From: Lactobacillus sp. HBUAS51381
GTDB taxonomy: Bacteria > Bacillota > Bacilli > Lactobacillales > Lactobacillaceae
DNA length: 38,234 bases
Direction: 5' to 3'
Assembly (NCBI RefSeq): GCF_012641095.1
Contig: NZ_JAAVSC010000027.1
Span: forward strand, 1 to 38,234
Shown here: piece by piece, positions 7,723 to 16,294 of the stretch
How the letters are laid out: the number at the start of each line of letters is the position of its first letter
Position numbering within the stretch: the stretch's first letter is position 1
Translations under genes and position numbers: made by a program
The notes under the pieces: model-generated
What the model saw: the letters and a program-made list of their open reading frames with translations, nothing else
Databases searched by the model: none
Told to the model about the DNA's origin: nothing

Positions 7723-8430
7723 ATGGCTGAAAATGAAAACGTAAAAATCAAAAAGCAAGAGAAACACCAAACAATGAGTGAAAAATTGAATACGTTGCGG
7801 GCCGGTGTCTTGGGCTCCAACGACGGGATTCTAACGGTTGTCGGGGTGCTGTTCAGTGTCGCCGCGGCCACCAACAATCAATTTACAATCTTTATTGCCG
7901 GGCTGTCGGACTTGCTGGCCTGTGCCTTCTCGATGGCGTCGGGCGAGTACGCCTCCGTCAGCACGCAGAAGGACACGGAAAAGGCGGCCGTTGATCAGGA
8001 AGCCGCGTTACTCAAGAGTCACTATCCCGATCAGGAGGCCGCCGTACAGAAGTTCTACGAGGAACGGGGCGTGTCTGCCGAGACCTCGCTAGCGATTGCC
8101 CAGGATCTGATGCATAAGGATGCCTTGGCCACGGTGGTGAACGTGAAGGAAGATATTCAGCTGGGTCACTACATGAATCCCTGGAACGCCGCCTTTTCGT
8201 CACTGATTGCGGCATCGCTGGGAGGCGCCTTTCCACTGCTGGCCATGAGCCTTTTTCCGACGGCTTCACAGTGGCCAGCTACCATTATCGCCGTGCTGTT
8301 GTCGGTCACTTTAACGGGTTTTCTGAGTGCTAAATTAGGCCATGGGTTAGTCCGCACCGCGATTATCCGCAATGTGATTGTGGGGATTATTACCATGTTC
8401 ATTCACTACTACGTGGGTCAACTGTTCTAA
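7723..8430 (+). CDS. VIT1/CCC1 family metal transporter, second of pair
   Basis: A 235-aa paralogue of the preceding gene with the same plan: a basic N-terminus, GSNDGILTVVGVLFSVAAA, SMASGEYASVS, an acidic/charged central loop and three C-terminal membrane segments ending in IIRNVIVGIITMFIHYYVG. The VIT family is known to act in Fe/Mn transport. The two proteins may work as a heteromer or have different metals (inference). AAAGGGGG precedes the ATG, and the 15-base gap indicates co-transcription. Its third-position GC is higher than in the first copy, so the pair is an old duplication rather than a recent one. Confidence 0.85.
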   Translation: MAENENVKIKKQEKHQTMSEKLNTLRAGVLGSNDGILTVVGVLFSVAAATNNQFTIFIAGLSDLLACAFSMASGEYASVSTQKDTEKAAVDQEAALLKSHYPDQEAAVQKFYEERGVSAETSLAIAQDLMHKDALATVVNVKEDIQLGHYMNPWNAAFSSLIAASLGGAFPLLAMSLFPTASQWPATIIAVLLSVTLTGFLSAKLGHGLVRTAIIRNVIVGIITMFIHYYVGQLF

Positions 8431-8514
8431 GTGAAATATCGCTGCTTTCTTAGCGCATTGCCAGATTCCTAGTGTACAATGGGCCAATATCTTTTTTGAA
8501 AGTGAGGAATTTGG

Positions 8515-10107
8515 TTGAAGCGCAAGATGAGTTTATTTTCACTAGTCATGCTAACGCTGAGTGCCATCATCGGCTCGGGCTGGTTGTTTGGAGCGGGAAT
8601 GGCCGCCCAGATTGCCGGTCCGGCCGCTATCCTATCTTGGATTTTAGGGGCCGTGGTGATCGGCCTGATTGCCTTAAATTACATTGAACTAGGGACGATG
8701 TTCCCGACCAGCGGGGGAATGAGCCAGTATGCGGCCTTCTCCCATGGCCCCTTATTGGGATTCGTTGCGGGTTGGTCGAACTGGCTATCGCTACTGACAA
8801 TCATTCCGATTGAAGCGGTGGCGGCCGTCCAATACATGAGTTCGTGGCCCTGGGGCTGGGCGAACTGGACCAGGGGGTTCCTGAAGGATGGGAACATTAC
8901 CAATCAAGGTTTACTGATTGTCTTTCTGTTTATTTTGGCGTTTACGCTCTTGAACTTCTGGTCCGTCAAGCTGTTGACGCGATTCACCAGTTTCATTGCC
9001 GTTTTTAAATTGGCCATTCCCACGCTGACCATTATTGTCTTGTTGGCGACCGGCTTTGATTCCGGAAACTTTGCCCATACCGCTGGTTTTATGCCCAGCG
9101 GGAGTGCGGCAATTTTCTCGGCAACGACGGCTGCGGGGATTATCTTCTCCTACAACGCCTTTCAGACCACGATCAACATGGGAAATGAAATCGAGCACCC
9201 GGAGCGCAATATTCTTTGGGGCATCGTGATTGCCTTTGGGATTAGCACCGTGATCTACACGATGCTACAGGTGGCTTTTATTGGCGCCGTGCCGGCCGGA
9301 AACTTGGCGCACGGGTGGCAAGGGGTGAACTTTCAGTCGCCGTTTGCCGATATCGCGATTCTGTTGAACTTGGGGTGGCTGTCGACGTTACTGTACCTGG
9401 ACGCCTTCGTGTCGCCATTTGGGACTGGGGTTTCCTTCGTGGCCACGACTAGTCGTGCGTTGGCGGCGATGACCGGGACCAAGCACGTGCCTACTAAGTT
9501 GGGTGAAATCAATCGGAAATACCAGACACCACGACGGGCCATGGTGGTCGATATGTTGCTGGGCGTCTTGCTGGTGGCGGGCTTTCGAAATTGGAGTGCG
9601 CTGTCCAACGTGATTTCCACGTCGACCTTGATTGCTTACCTGACGGGGCCGGTGACGGTCACGGCGTTGCGTCATCAGGGCCGCGACTTTGTTCGGCCCT
9701 TTCGCTTACATGGCGTGCGATTGTGGGCACCGTTGGCCTACGTACTGGCGAGTCTTGCCATCTACTGGGCCAAGTGGCCAACCACGGTCGAAGTCTTCGG
9801 TGTCATTGCGCTAGGTTTGTTGTGCTACATTTACTATGAAATTCGTCAACCAGCGGGATGGCGCGCCTTACGTGCGAGCCTCAAGGGAAGCCGCTGGTTG
9901 TTAGCCGAAATGATCTGGCTCACCGTGATGTCGTATGCGGGGAGTTCCCAATTCGGTGGGATCGGGCAGGTTGCCTATCCTTGGGACTTCCTGGTGGTCG
10001 CACTGGGTAGTCTCGCGTGTTATTATCTCGGGGTCCATGATGCTTATCGGAGTGAATCCTTCGCCATTGCCCGTGAATTAAATCAACGGGTGACGGAAGA
10101 GGATTAA
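8515..10107 (+). CDS. APC-family amino acid permease
   Basis: A 530-aa transporter of the APC superfamily with 12 or more membrane segments. The helix-1 motif SAIIGSGWLFGAG and helix-6-like FSYNAFQTTINMGNEIEHPERNI are characteristic. The length and the long C-terminal part resemble the YveA-type aspartate:proton symporters, but substrate cannot be read from the sequence. The start is TTG (8515-8517) with GTGAGG 7 bases upstream. An extended -10 (TGTACAAT, about 8473-8480) lies in front. It is monocistronic, with a terminator at 10204-10247 shared with the convergent acetyltransferase-like gene. Confidence 0.85.
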   Translation: MKRKMSLFSLVMLTLSAIIGSGWLFGAGMAAQIAGPAAILSWILGAVVIGLIALNYIELGTMFPTSGGMSQYAAFSHGPLLGFVAGWSNWLSLLTIIPIEAVAAVQYMSSWPWGWANWTRGFLKDGNITNQGLLIVFLFILAFTLLNFWSVKLLTRFTSFIAVFKLAIPTLTIIVLLATGFDSGNFAHTAGFMPSGSAAIFSATTAAGIIFSYNAFQTTINMGNEIEHPERNILWGIVIAFGISTVIYTMLQVAFIGAVPAGNLAHGWQGVNFQSPFADIAILLNLGWLSTLLYLDAFVSPFGTGVSFVATTSRALAAMTGTKHVPTKLGEINRKYQTPRRAMVVDMLLGVLLVAGFRNWSALSNVISTSTLIAYLTGPVTVTALRHQGRDFVRPFRLHGVRLWAPLAYVLASLAIYWAKWPTTVEVFGVIALGLLCYIYYEIRQPAGWRALRASLKGSRWLLAEMIWLTVMSYAGSSQFGGIGQVAYPWDFLVVALGSLACYYLGVHDAYRSESFAIARELNQRVTEED

Positions 10108-10203
10108 GGGGATGGTTGACGGGAAGCGCGACTAATGTTGTCAGAAGAATTCCAATGATTGGAAGCCTGCCTACCCGGTAACCTGTAAAATTAGAGAACG
10201 TAG

Positions 10204-10247
10204 AAAAGCCTTTGCGTGGCCATCAATTGGCGGCGCAAAGGCTTTTT
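10204..10247. terminator. bidirectional intrinsic terminator
   Basis: AAAAGCCTTTGCG pairs with CGCAAAGGCTTTT around a loop rich in GGCCATCAATTGGCGG. It lies between the convergent permease and acetyltransferase-like genes. Confidence 0.85.
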
Positions 10248-10324
10248 GATTGTGTGATTGAACGATCTTTAGATGGCTGATCATGGTTGCTAATAACCGC
10301 AATGGTTGACGGCCGTCATGCCGA

Positions 10325-10780
10325 TTATCGGTGTAGGCGCCAGGTCCAATCGTGGTCGCTGTCATTGGCCGTAAAGCCCGCTGCGGCAAGGACCGCCTCG
10401 TCTAAGCGTGCGGAGGGGGTCAACGTTAACTCGGTCAATTGTAGTTCGTCACGACCGAAGCTAACCAAGCGATCCACGATTTCTTGCTGTTCGCTGGCTG
10501 GAAGTCGCTTGCCAGCCAGTCCCGCGTGGCCGGTATGGGCGGGAAGATCTAACTCTAGAAAGCCGCCCCAGCCCACCAGTTTGTGGGTCTGTCGCCGCTC
10601 GATCCCCCAGGTAAGCGTGGCGCGCTTCATCGTGGCACGCATGGTGTTGTTGATCCAGTCAGCGGTTTCGGCAAGATCTTGATTGGTGAGCTCGGCAACG
10701 TTTTTTAATTTGAAACGGGTAAGCCAGTCGAACCGAAATTTCGGTGTGAGCAACGGGTGGTAACCCTCAAAGCTTGACAT
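10325..10780 (-). CDS. GNAT-like acetyltransferase (weak)
   Basis: A 151-aa protein with features of a small GNAT N-acetyltransferase. It has alternating beta strands with a central KLVGWGGFLELDL strand, a helix with QQEIVDRLVSFGRDELQL, and a final LTLTPSARLDEAVLAAAGF resembling the GNAT motif-B end. The usual RxxGxG/A acetyl-CoA loop is not clear: only AGLAGKRLPASEQQEI stands near that position. The assignment is therefore tentative. AAAGGA precedes the ATG by about 10 bases. It stands alone on the minus strand. Confidence 0.5.
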   Translation of the reverse strand: MSSFEGYHPLLTPKFRFDWLTRFKLKNVAELTNQDLAETADWINNTMRATMKRATLTWGIERRQTHKLVGWGGFLELDLPAHTGHAGLAGKRLPASEQQEIVDRLVSFGRDELQLTELTLTPSARLDEAVLAAAGFTANDSDHDWTWRLHR

Positions 10781-10877
10781 GTACGGTGATTCCTTTCCTA
10801 AAACGGTTTATCCCTATTGTACAGATAAATCGGTGTCGTTACCAGTGACTTCACAGGTGTTGTTGGCTGAGCTGTGC

Positions 10878-10883
10878 TATACT
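10878..10883 (+). promoter_or_regulatory. extended -10 promoter of the lactonase gene
   Basis: TGCTATACT (TATACT at 10878-10883) lies about 38 bases upstream of the start codon. No good -35 is seen at 17 bases, so it depends on the TG extension. Confidence 0.45.
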
Positions 10884-10920
10884 TGACTTAGATATTGGTA
10901 AGTTGAAAGGGGTAGCACAT

Positions 10921-11964
10921 ATGACGGAAGATTTTTATATTGGGACTTACACCAAGCGGATTAGTCGCGGTATTTACCGGGTAAGCCTGGACGCCAAGAC
11001 ACCACAGTTAACGGATTGCGAATGGTTAGCTTCTGCTGGGAGTCCAACTTATATTGCCAAGGCCGCTGCGCAGCGCCTGTACGTCATCAACAAGAAGGAG
11101 ACGGATGGTCAAACCCAGGGCGGGTTGATTATCTACGATGTTTCTGAAGAAAAGCCGCGGGCCATCCAACAGGTGCTGGAACACGGGGCTTCACCTTGCT
11201 ACGTTGCGGTTGATGAAGCTCGGCAACTGGTCTACACGGCCAATTACCACAAGGGCTTGGTCGACGTCTATGCTATCGCGGACGACGGAACCTTGACGGA
11301 AACGGATGAAATTCACGATGATGATCCGGTTGGCCCAGCTCCCGAACAGGCCGATGGGGCACATCCACATTTCACGGACCTAACGCCGGATAACCGGTTG
11401 GTCGTCTGTGATTTGGGAACGGATAAGGTCTACATCTATGACGTTTCGGACGCCGGTAAATTGACGGCCGTTAGTCACGTGGATCTGCCAGCGGGCTATG
11501 GCCCTCGGCACATCGTCTTTGATGCCAAGAAGAGTGTGGCCTATCTGGTCGGTGAACTGAGCAGTAACGTAGCGACGTTGGACTACGATGCGGCGGCGGG
11601 TAAACTAACAGTCAAGCAAATCAGCCACACCATTCCGGATGACTGGACGGCCCACAACGGTTCTGCGGCCATTCGTTTGAGTAGTGACGGCCGGTTCGTG
11701 TACGTATCCAACCGGGGTCACAACTCGATCACGGTCTTTGCCGCAGACGATGCCGGTAAGTTGACCACGGTACAACGGATCTCCACGGAAGGTGACTTCC
11801 CACGGGACTTCAACTGGAACGCGGATGAAAGCTTGGTCATCGTGGTGAACCAAAACTCGGACAACGCCACACTATACAAGCGTGATGCAGACAGCGGGAA
11901 GTTAACGATGGTTCAAAAGGACTTCATGGTACCTGAGGGTGTTTGCGTGGTACCGGTTAAGTAG
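10921..11964 (+). CDS. lactonase family beta-propeller protein
   Basis: A 347-aa protein of the YbhE/Pgl-type 6-phosphogluconolactonase family (seven-bladed beta-propeller). Repeated blade units are seen: IGTYTKRISRGIYRV, YVAVDEARQLVYTANYHKG, GPRHIVFDAKKSVAYLVGE, AAIRLSSDGRFVYVSNRGHNS and PRDFNWNADESLVIVVNQNSDN. Many members are annotated as hydrolases of 6-phosphogluconolactone, but biochemical proof exists for few of them. The ATG at 10921 is chosen because GAAAGGGG lies about 8 bases before it; the frame also stays open back to a TTG at 10903. A 109-nt hairpin follows the stop. Confidence 0.85.
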   Translation: MTEDFYIGTYTKRISRGIYRVSLDAKTPQLTDCEWLASAGSPTYIAKAAAQRLYVINKKETDGQTQGGLIIYDVSEEKPRAIQQVLEHGASPCYVAVDEARQLVYTANYHKGLVDVYAIADDGTLTETDEIHDDDPVGPAPEQADGAHPHFTDLTPDNRLVVCDLGTDKVYIYDVSDAGKLTAVSHVDLPAGYGPRHIVFDAKKSVAYLVGELSSNVATLDYDAAAGKLTVKQISHTIPDDWTAHNGSAAIRLSSDGRFVYVSNRGHNSITVFAADDAGKLTTVQRISTEGDFPRDFNWNADESLVIVVNQNSDNATLYKRDADSGKLTMVQKDFMVPEGVCVVPVK

Positions 11965-11978
11965 TAAAAAGTAAAAGA

Positions 11979-12087
11979 GTGCGGAGCAAGGCGTTTAGAT
12001 CCTGAGCATTAACGTCATTAGGGGAAAATCCTGGTTTTGGATTATTCCCTAATGGGGTTAAGCGCAGGGATCTGCCTTGCTCCGCAC
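11979..12087. repeat. 109-nt near-perfect inverted repeat (long hairpin)
   Basis: The outer 14 bases GTGCGGAGCAAGGC (11979-11992) match exactly the complement of 12074-12087. Inner arms (AGATCCT with AGGGATCT, and ATTAGGGGAAAATCC with GGATTATTCCCTAAT) continue the pairing to a small TGGTTTT loop. It follows the lactonase gene and lacks a proper T-run, so it is not a plain terminator. It resembles a miniature insertion or palindromic intergenic element. Confidence 0.8.
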
Positions 12088-12142
12088 GTTTCGTCTATAA
12101 AAAAATTTAGACCGATTCCATCTAAGAAAACGCAAGCCACAT

Positions 12143-12179
12143 AAAAAATGAGCGAGGACCAACGCCTAGCTCATTTTTT
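12143..12179 (-). terminator. terminator overlapping the end of the Sce7725-like gene
   Basis: AAAAAATGAGC pairs with GCTCATTTTTT around an inner GAGG/CCT. The stem includes the TGA stop codon (complement of 12171-12173). It ends the three-gene minus-strand operon. Confidence 0.8.
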
Positions 12180-13094
12180 CTCGGGGAAATTCGTCTTAAA
12201 GTACGCCGCCACCACCTGTAAATGGTGTTCCAGACTCAGCCGTTTCACCACGCCCAACCCGGGGAAATGTTGCTGCGTGTGGTATGCGGCGAGTTGTTTG
12301 GCGGCGGGCGTCTGTGTGGCTAGTGGCTGTTGAGGTAACCAGTCCGCTAACTGAGCGACTGCTTGAAAAAACTTTTCTTTAGGATGCTTGAAGTCGGCCC
12401 GGTCGGTGGACACGAAGCGGTGAATGCGCAGTTGATCCCCGCGGAAATAGGTGAGGTGCAGGGTGACCGCACGGGCCGGATAGCCGTGTTCACTGTAGAA
12501 ACTGCCCCCGATCGTGTAGTCGCTGAAGCCAACATCGCCGTAGAGTTTGGCCAATGACCAGTCATCACTGAAAAAGCCATCGGTGATGTCGGCGTAACTA
12601 CGGCCATGTTCGGGCAACCAAGCGTGATCGAATAAGCGAACCGTGGGCCGTTTGATCAATCGGCGAATCCGGGCCTCTGGGGGCACCAAGAGATAGTCAG
12701 GGGCGGTTAGCCAGCCAGCTTGCTGGGCGGCTTTGAGCTCATCATATTGCCGCGCGACGAGCAATGTTTGGTGACCCGTGGGTGCTGTGAGGACGTCTGG
12801 AATCAGCGTGGGCGTAAGAATGTGGCCGACGATGAGCCGAGGGTTGTCGCGGTAGGCTTGCCAATCGTAGAGCTTCTGTTGGGTTAGCGCGTAGTCACTC
12901 ACCGTGGGATTGGCGATGATGGCGACCGGTTGGTTGTTATCGACAAAGGCGGCGACAGTTTGGGGTAAGCCCCGAATATCGCGGACGGGCTCAATGATGG
13001 GGATGATGTTGGCCGGTAGAATCTGTTGTTGGGCGATGGCCTTTAAGGCTTGCAGGTCGTATTGGCGACCACGGAAATAGGGAAAATAGATCAT
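12171..13094 (-). CDS. Sce7725/beta-family-like protein
   Basis: A 307-aa protein beginning MIYFPYFRGRQYDLQALKA and continuing IIPIIEPVRD. This pattern recalls the Sce7725 family and the related phage beta-protein family (from memory, not searched), whose biochemical role is not established. The remainder has TIM-barrel-like alternating strands and helices (PVAIIANPTVSDY, RLIVGHIL, QTLLVARQYDELKAA). A later segment reads GGFLSDD-type FFSDDWSLAKLYGDVGFSDY. No nuclease triad or membrane segment is seen. AAAGGAG lies 5 bases before the ATG, and the start overlaps the upstream stop as ATGA, so it is translationally coupled to the MmcB-like gene. Sce7725 genes often neighbour a PD-(D/E)XK-type gene in other bacteria, which would fit here. 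Confidence 0.5.
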   Translation of the reverse strand: MIYFPYFRGRQYDLQALKAIAQQQILPANIIPIIEPVRDIRGLPQTVAAFVDNNQPVAIIANPTVSDYALTQQKLYDWQAYRDNPRLIVGHILTPTLIPDVLTAPTGHQTLLVARQYDELKAAQQAGWLTAPDYLLVPPEARIRRLIKRPTVRLFDHAWLPEHGRSYADITDGFFSDDWSLAKLYGDVGFSDYTIGGSFYSEHGYPARAVTLHLTYFRGDQLRIHRFVSTDRADFKHPKEKFFQAVAQLADWLPQQPLATQTPAAKQLAAYHTQQHFPGLGVVKRLSLEHHLQVVAAYFKTNFPEKK

Positions 13095-13780
13095 TTGTAC
13101 TCCTTTAACCGCTGCTGCAGCTGGTGAACTTCGAGGTTCAAGGCGTCGACTTCATCCTGAAGGGCGGTCACGGCGGTGGACTGCGTATCGTCAATGAATT
13201 GATCGTAAAAGTTACTGTCCGGATCGTAAATGTCATAGTGTTGATGGCGCTTTTTGAGCTCCTGGTAGAGTCGATCGGTTCCGTACTGTTTGAGACCGGT
13301 GGCCATTTGTTTGGCCTTGTTGACCTCCCGAGCCTGCGAAGCGATGAAGCGAGACGTCAACTGCTGCTCGGGAACTTGGAGCGCCTGTCGTCGCGGTGGC
13401 CGAGCGACCGTCAAATACCCTGGAGCCACTGGCGCCTCGGTTGCCGTGGCCAACAGGGCCTTGTCGAACGGCCGGTAGATGAGGACGCCGATACCGGCCG
13501 GAATTTCGTCAGCGACCGCCTGATAGAGCTTGAGTGGCAGGACGAAGTAGTTGTAGTGGCCGACAAAGGAGAGCTTGGCCTTGGAATGAAAGTCGGACTT
13601 GGTGACCTTGAGTTCGTAACAGCGCCATTCAACCGACAAGTCGGGCATTTCCTGATAGCTCAGGGTATCGACAATCCCCGCGCCATCGGGCATCGTGACT
13701 TCCTCAACGGGTGAGGCGCCGGTCTCACGGCAGTAGTAATACAGTGTCTTTTCTAAAGCGAGTGTTAACTTGGTTTTCAT
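13091..13780 (-). CDS. MmcB-like PD-(D/E)XK nuclease-fold protein
   Basis: A 229-aa protein. Residues 20-105 show the PD-(D/E)XK core: Asp38 in GIVDTL, then Glu56-Leu-Lys58 in RCYELKVTKSDFHS, followed by HYNYFVLPLKLY and EIPAGIGVLIYR. The ELKVTKSDF...NYF...P...EIP.G.G pattern closely recalls the MmcB-related DNA repair family. Residues about 205-229 are a heptad-like coiled coil (ALQDEVDALNLEVHQLQQRL), suggesting oligomerisation or partner binding. It overlaps the helicase stop by 4 bases and has AGGAGG 8 bases before its ATG. A DNA-processing role with the helicase is an inference. Confidence 0.65.
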   Translation of the reverse strand: MKTKLTLALEKTLYYYCRETGASPVEEVTMPDGAGIVDTLSYQEMPDLSVEWRCYELKVTKSDFHSKAKLSFVGHYNYFVLPLKLYQAVADEIPAGIGVLIYRPFDKALLATATEAPVAPGYLTVARPPRRQALQVPEQQLTSRFIASQAREVNKAKQMATGLKQYGTDRLYQELKKRHQHYDIYDPDSNFYDQFIDDTQSTAVTALQDEVDALNLEVHQLQQRLKEYK

Positions 13781-16146
13781 GGGGCGACCTCCTGATGCCA
13801 GAAATTGTGGACGGCAGTCGTGAGCTGTTCGGGACGGTAAAGGCGCCGAAAGTGCTGCCAGTGGCGGGGATACAGGTTGGTATAGCGGGGGCTGGTGAAG
13901 CGTTGATCCATCAGTAAAATAATTCCCACGTCCTTGGACCCCCGAATGAGCCGACCGGCCGCTTGAAAGACGTTGTTGAGTCCGGGAAGCTGATAGGCGA
14001 AGGCAAACCCCTGATGGGATTGCGCGTCAAAGTAATCGCGGATCAGGTCGGTTTCCGGGTTAATTCCCGGCAGGCCCACGCTGACGATGCCGACACCAAT
14101 GAGGCGGTCGGCCTTGAGATCGATTCCTTCGGAGAAGATTCCCCCGAGTAAGGCGAAGCCCACGAGCGTTTTGTCCGGATTAGCGTGAAAGTTGGCGAGA
14201 AAGGCGGTGCGATCGGCTTCAGCCATTTGGGATTGTTGGCTGACGGTGTGCACGTGCGGATAAGCCAGGTGGAAGGCCTGGGTGACGTCGAGCAGGTAAC
14301 TGTATGACGGCAGAAAGATGAGGTAGTTGCCGACCTTACCATCGATTAGGGTCTTGATAGCCAGTAGGATGTTGGCCAGGTTGGCGTTGCGCTGCTTGTA
14401 CGTGGTTTGAATGTAGTTGGTGACTAGGATGGCCTGATGTTCGGGATCAAACGGTGAATCCAGACGGTAAGCCAAACTGTCTTCATCGCCGCCTAGAACC
14501 GTTTGGTAGTAGCTCATCGGCGAGAGGGTGGCGGAGAACAGGACGGCGCCGTGACCGAGGGCTAGGCTGTCGGTCAGAAAGGCGCTGGGGTCTAAGCAGA
14601 GTTGCTTGAGGGTGATGTTCCCGTCCGCAATCGTTAACCGCATGCGGTAGGTGTCATCGTAGTACTCGCCAATCCGCTGATAGCTAATGGCCGCGAAGTA
14701 GTAGTCCAGAATGCTTTGGGTAAACGGCGTCTGGGGTTGATCGACCAGCCAGTCGTGGATTGCTTCAATCAACCGGCCTAAGTCGTGATCAAAGTCCTCG
14801 GGTGGGGTTAAAAAGGTACTGTCCGTTTGGCCGTCTTGCAGGAGGGGAGCCGCAATATCATCGAAGGTGGCCCGTAGATCTTGCAGGCGACGGCGGAGCT
14901 TGGGCGTGGCCTGGCCGAGATCACGGCTCTGTTCAATCAGCCGATCCAGCGGCCGACTGGTTAACTCGGCCGAATACATGTCCCGCGAACGGCTGACCAG
15001 GTTGTGGGCCTCATCAATGAGAAAGAAGTTATCGGGATCCTCGGTGGTAAAGAAGCGTTGCAGGTGGACTTGCGGGTCGAAGAGGTAGTTGTAATCGCCA
15101 ATAATGACATCACAAAAGAGGCTCGCATCCAGTTGAAATTCAAACGGATCGAGCGTATGTTTGCGCGCGTACTGCTCGATGACTGACCGCGTGAGTTGGT
15201 CGTTGTGCTGAATGAGATCGAGCAAGGCGGGTTTCAACCGATCATAGTAGCCCAACATGTAAGGATTCTCATCGGGTTGTAGGTCGGCCTCTTCGGGAAA
15301 CTTGATCTTATCCTTGGCCGTCAGCGTGATGCTCTTGAGCCGTAATCCCTGACTGGCCATCAGAGTGATGGCTTCCTCGGCAACGGTCCGGGTACTTTGC
15401 TTGGCCGTGAGGTAGAAGATGCGTTGGATCACCCCTTCACCGATGGCCTTGATGGTGGGGAAAAGCGTGGAAATGGTCTTACCAGTGCCGGTGGGGGCTT
15501 CGGCAAAGAGCCGCTTGCTGGTCAAAATGGTCTTGTAGACCGCCACGGCCAGCTCGCGTTGACCGGGGCGGTAGTGATCGAAGGGAAATGTGAGCTTCTG
15601 GATGGTCGGATCACGTCGTTCACGCAGATCCGAACGAAACTTCAACCACGTGACATACTCGGTAATTACCTGATCGAAAAACGCCTGGGCGGCTTGCCGG
15701 GTGATGACCTGTTCGGTTTGGGTCGTGGTCTCGGTGTTGGTCTGAAAGTAGGTCAACGTGAGGGTGACGTCATCTAGATCGGGTTCCTTTTCCATGAGGA
15801 GATAGGCGTAGAGTTTGACCTGCCCCCAATAGAGCGTCAGCGTATTGTCGCTCAGTTGGTCAAAGACCGTTTCCGACGTCTTGATTTCCTCGATGCTGGC
15901 GGTGTCCTCAGTGAGGGTGACGCCATCGGCCCGACCGTGGAGTAGATAGTCTTCACCGTTGAGGGTGAGGGCCTTATCGAGATAGTATTCCTTTTGATAA
16001 TTCTCACCGCGCTGTTTCTGTAGGCGACGGTGGATGCGGGCACCGAGTAACGCCGTGTTCTGACTGTTGCTCGTGCTCCCCAGGTCGCCGGTTCGCAAGG
16101 TGAATTCAACGAGTTCACGAACGCCTAATTTAATTGGCAAACCCAC
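13777..16146 (-). CDS. RecB/Cas4-like nuclease fused to DinG/XPD helicase
   Basis: A 789-aa protein (counted from GTG 16146). Residues 1-170 form a PD-(D/E)XK nuclease of the RecB/Cas4 type: His39, Asp74 in GRADG, Glu87-Ile-Lys89, and Gln109-x3-Tyr113. A superfamily 2 helicase of the DinG/Rad3/XPD group follows: Walker A APTGTGKT (Lys223), DEAH box Asp378-His381 in FLIDEAHNL, and C-terminal GRLIRGSKDVGIILLMD. The iron-sulphur cysteines usual in XPD are absent: between Walker A and DEAH the only Cys is Cys345. The start is GTG 16146 (GGAGG 4 bases upstream) or TTG 16140 (10 bases); an ATG at 16173 lacks a ribosome site. It would unwind and cut DNA. It is first in a coupled operon. Confidence 0.8.
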   Translation of the reverse strand: MGLPIKLGVRELVEFTLRTGDLGSTSNSQNTALLGARIHRRLQKQRGENYQKEYYLDKALTLNGEDYLLHGRADGVTLTEDTASIEEIKTSETVFDQLSDNTLTLYWGQVKLYAYLLMEKEPDLDDVTLTLTYFQTNTETTTQTEQVITRQAAQAFFDQVITEYVTWLKFRSDLRERRDPTIQKLTFPFDHYRPGQRELAVAVYKTILTSKRLFAEAPTGTGKTISTLFPTIKAIGEGVIQRIFYLTAKQSTRTVAEEAITLMASQGLRLKSITLTAKDKIKFPEEADLQPDENPYMLGYYDRLKPALLDLIQHNDQLTRSVIEQYARKHTLDPFEFQLDASLFCDVIIGDYNYLFDPQVHLQRFFTTEDPDNFFLIDEAHNLVSRSRDMYSAELTSRPLDRLIEQSRDLGQATPKLRRRLQDLRATFDDIAAPLLQDGQTDSTFLTPPEDFDHDLGRLIEAIHDWLVDQPQTPFTQSILDYYFAAISYQRIGEYYDDTYRMRLTIADGNITLKQLCLDPSAFLTDSLALGHGAVLFSATLSPMSYYQTVLGGDEDSLAYRLDSPFDPEHQAILVTNYIQTTYKQRNANLANILLAIKTLIDGKVGNYLIFLPSYSYLLDVTQAFHLAYPHVHTVSQQSQMAEADRTAFLANFHANPDKTLVGFALLGGIFSEGIDLKADRLIGVGIVSVGLPGINPETDLIRDYFDAQSHQGFAFAYQLPGLNNVFQAAGRLIRGSKDVGIILLMDQRFTSPRYTNLYPRHWQHFRRLYRPEQLTTAVHNFWHQEVAP

Positions 16147-16244
16147 ATCGCCTCCATTTCTGGCAATAAGCATACCATACTTTGCCGTGACTTTGAACGC
16201 GTGTTCGGAAGGAATTTAAACTTTGTGAAATAATTGTAAAAGTC

Positions 16245-16273
16245 TTGGCTTTCAATATGTAATCGCTTACAAT
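16245..16273 (+). promoter_or_regulatory. promoter of the HPr-like gene
   Basis: TTGGCT (16245-16250), a 17-base spacer and TACAAT (16268-16273) lie 21 bases upstream of the ATG at 16295. The -10 is overlapped by a cre site. Confidence 0.75.
16258..16271 (+). promoter_or_regulatory. CcpA cre site overlapping the -10
   Basis: TGTAATCGCTTACA matches the cre consensus TGWAANCGNTNWCA at every defined position. It covers the -10 region of the promoter at 16245-16273, a position where CcpA represses. Confidence 0.8.
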
Positions 16274-16294
16274 GAGAAGTAAGAGGTGATCACG

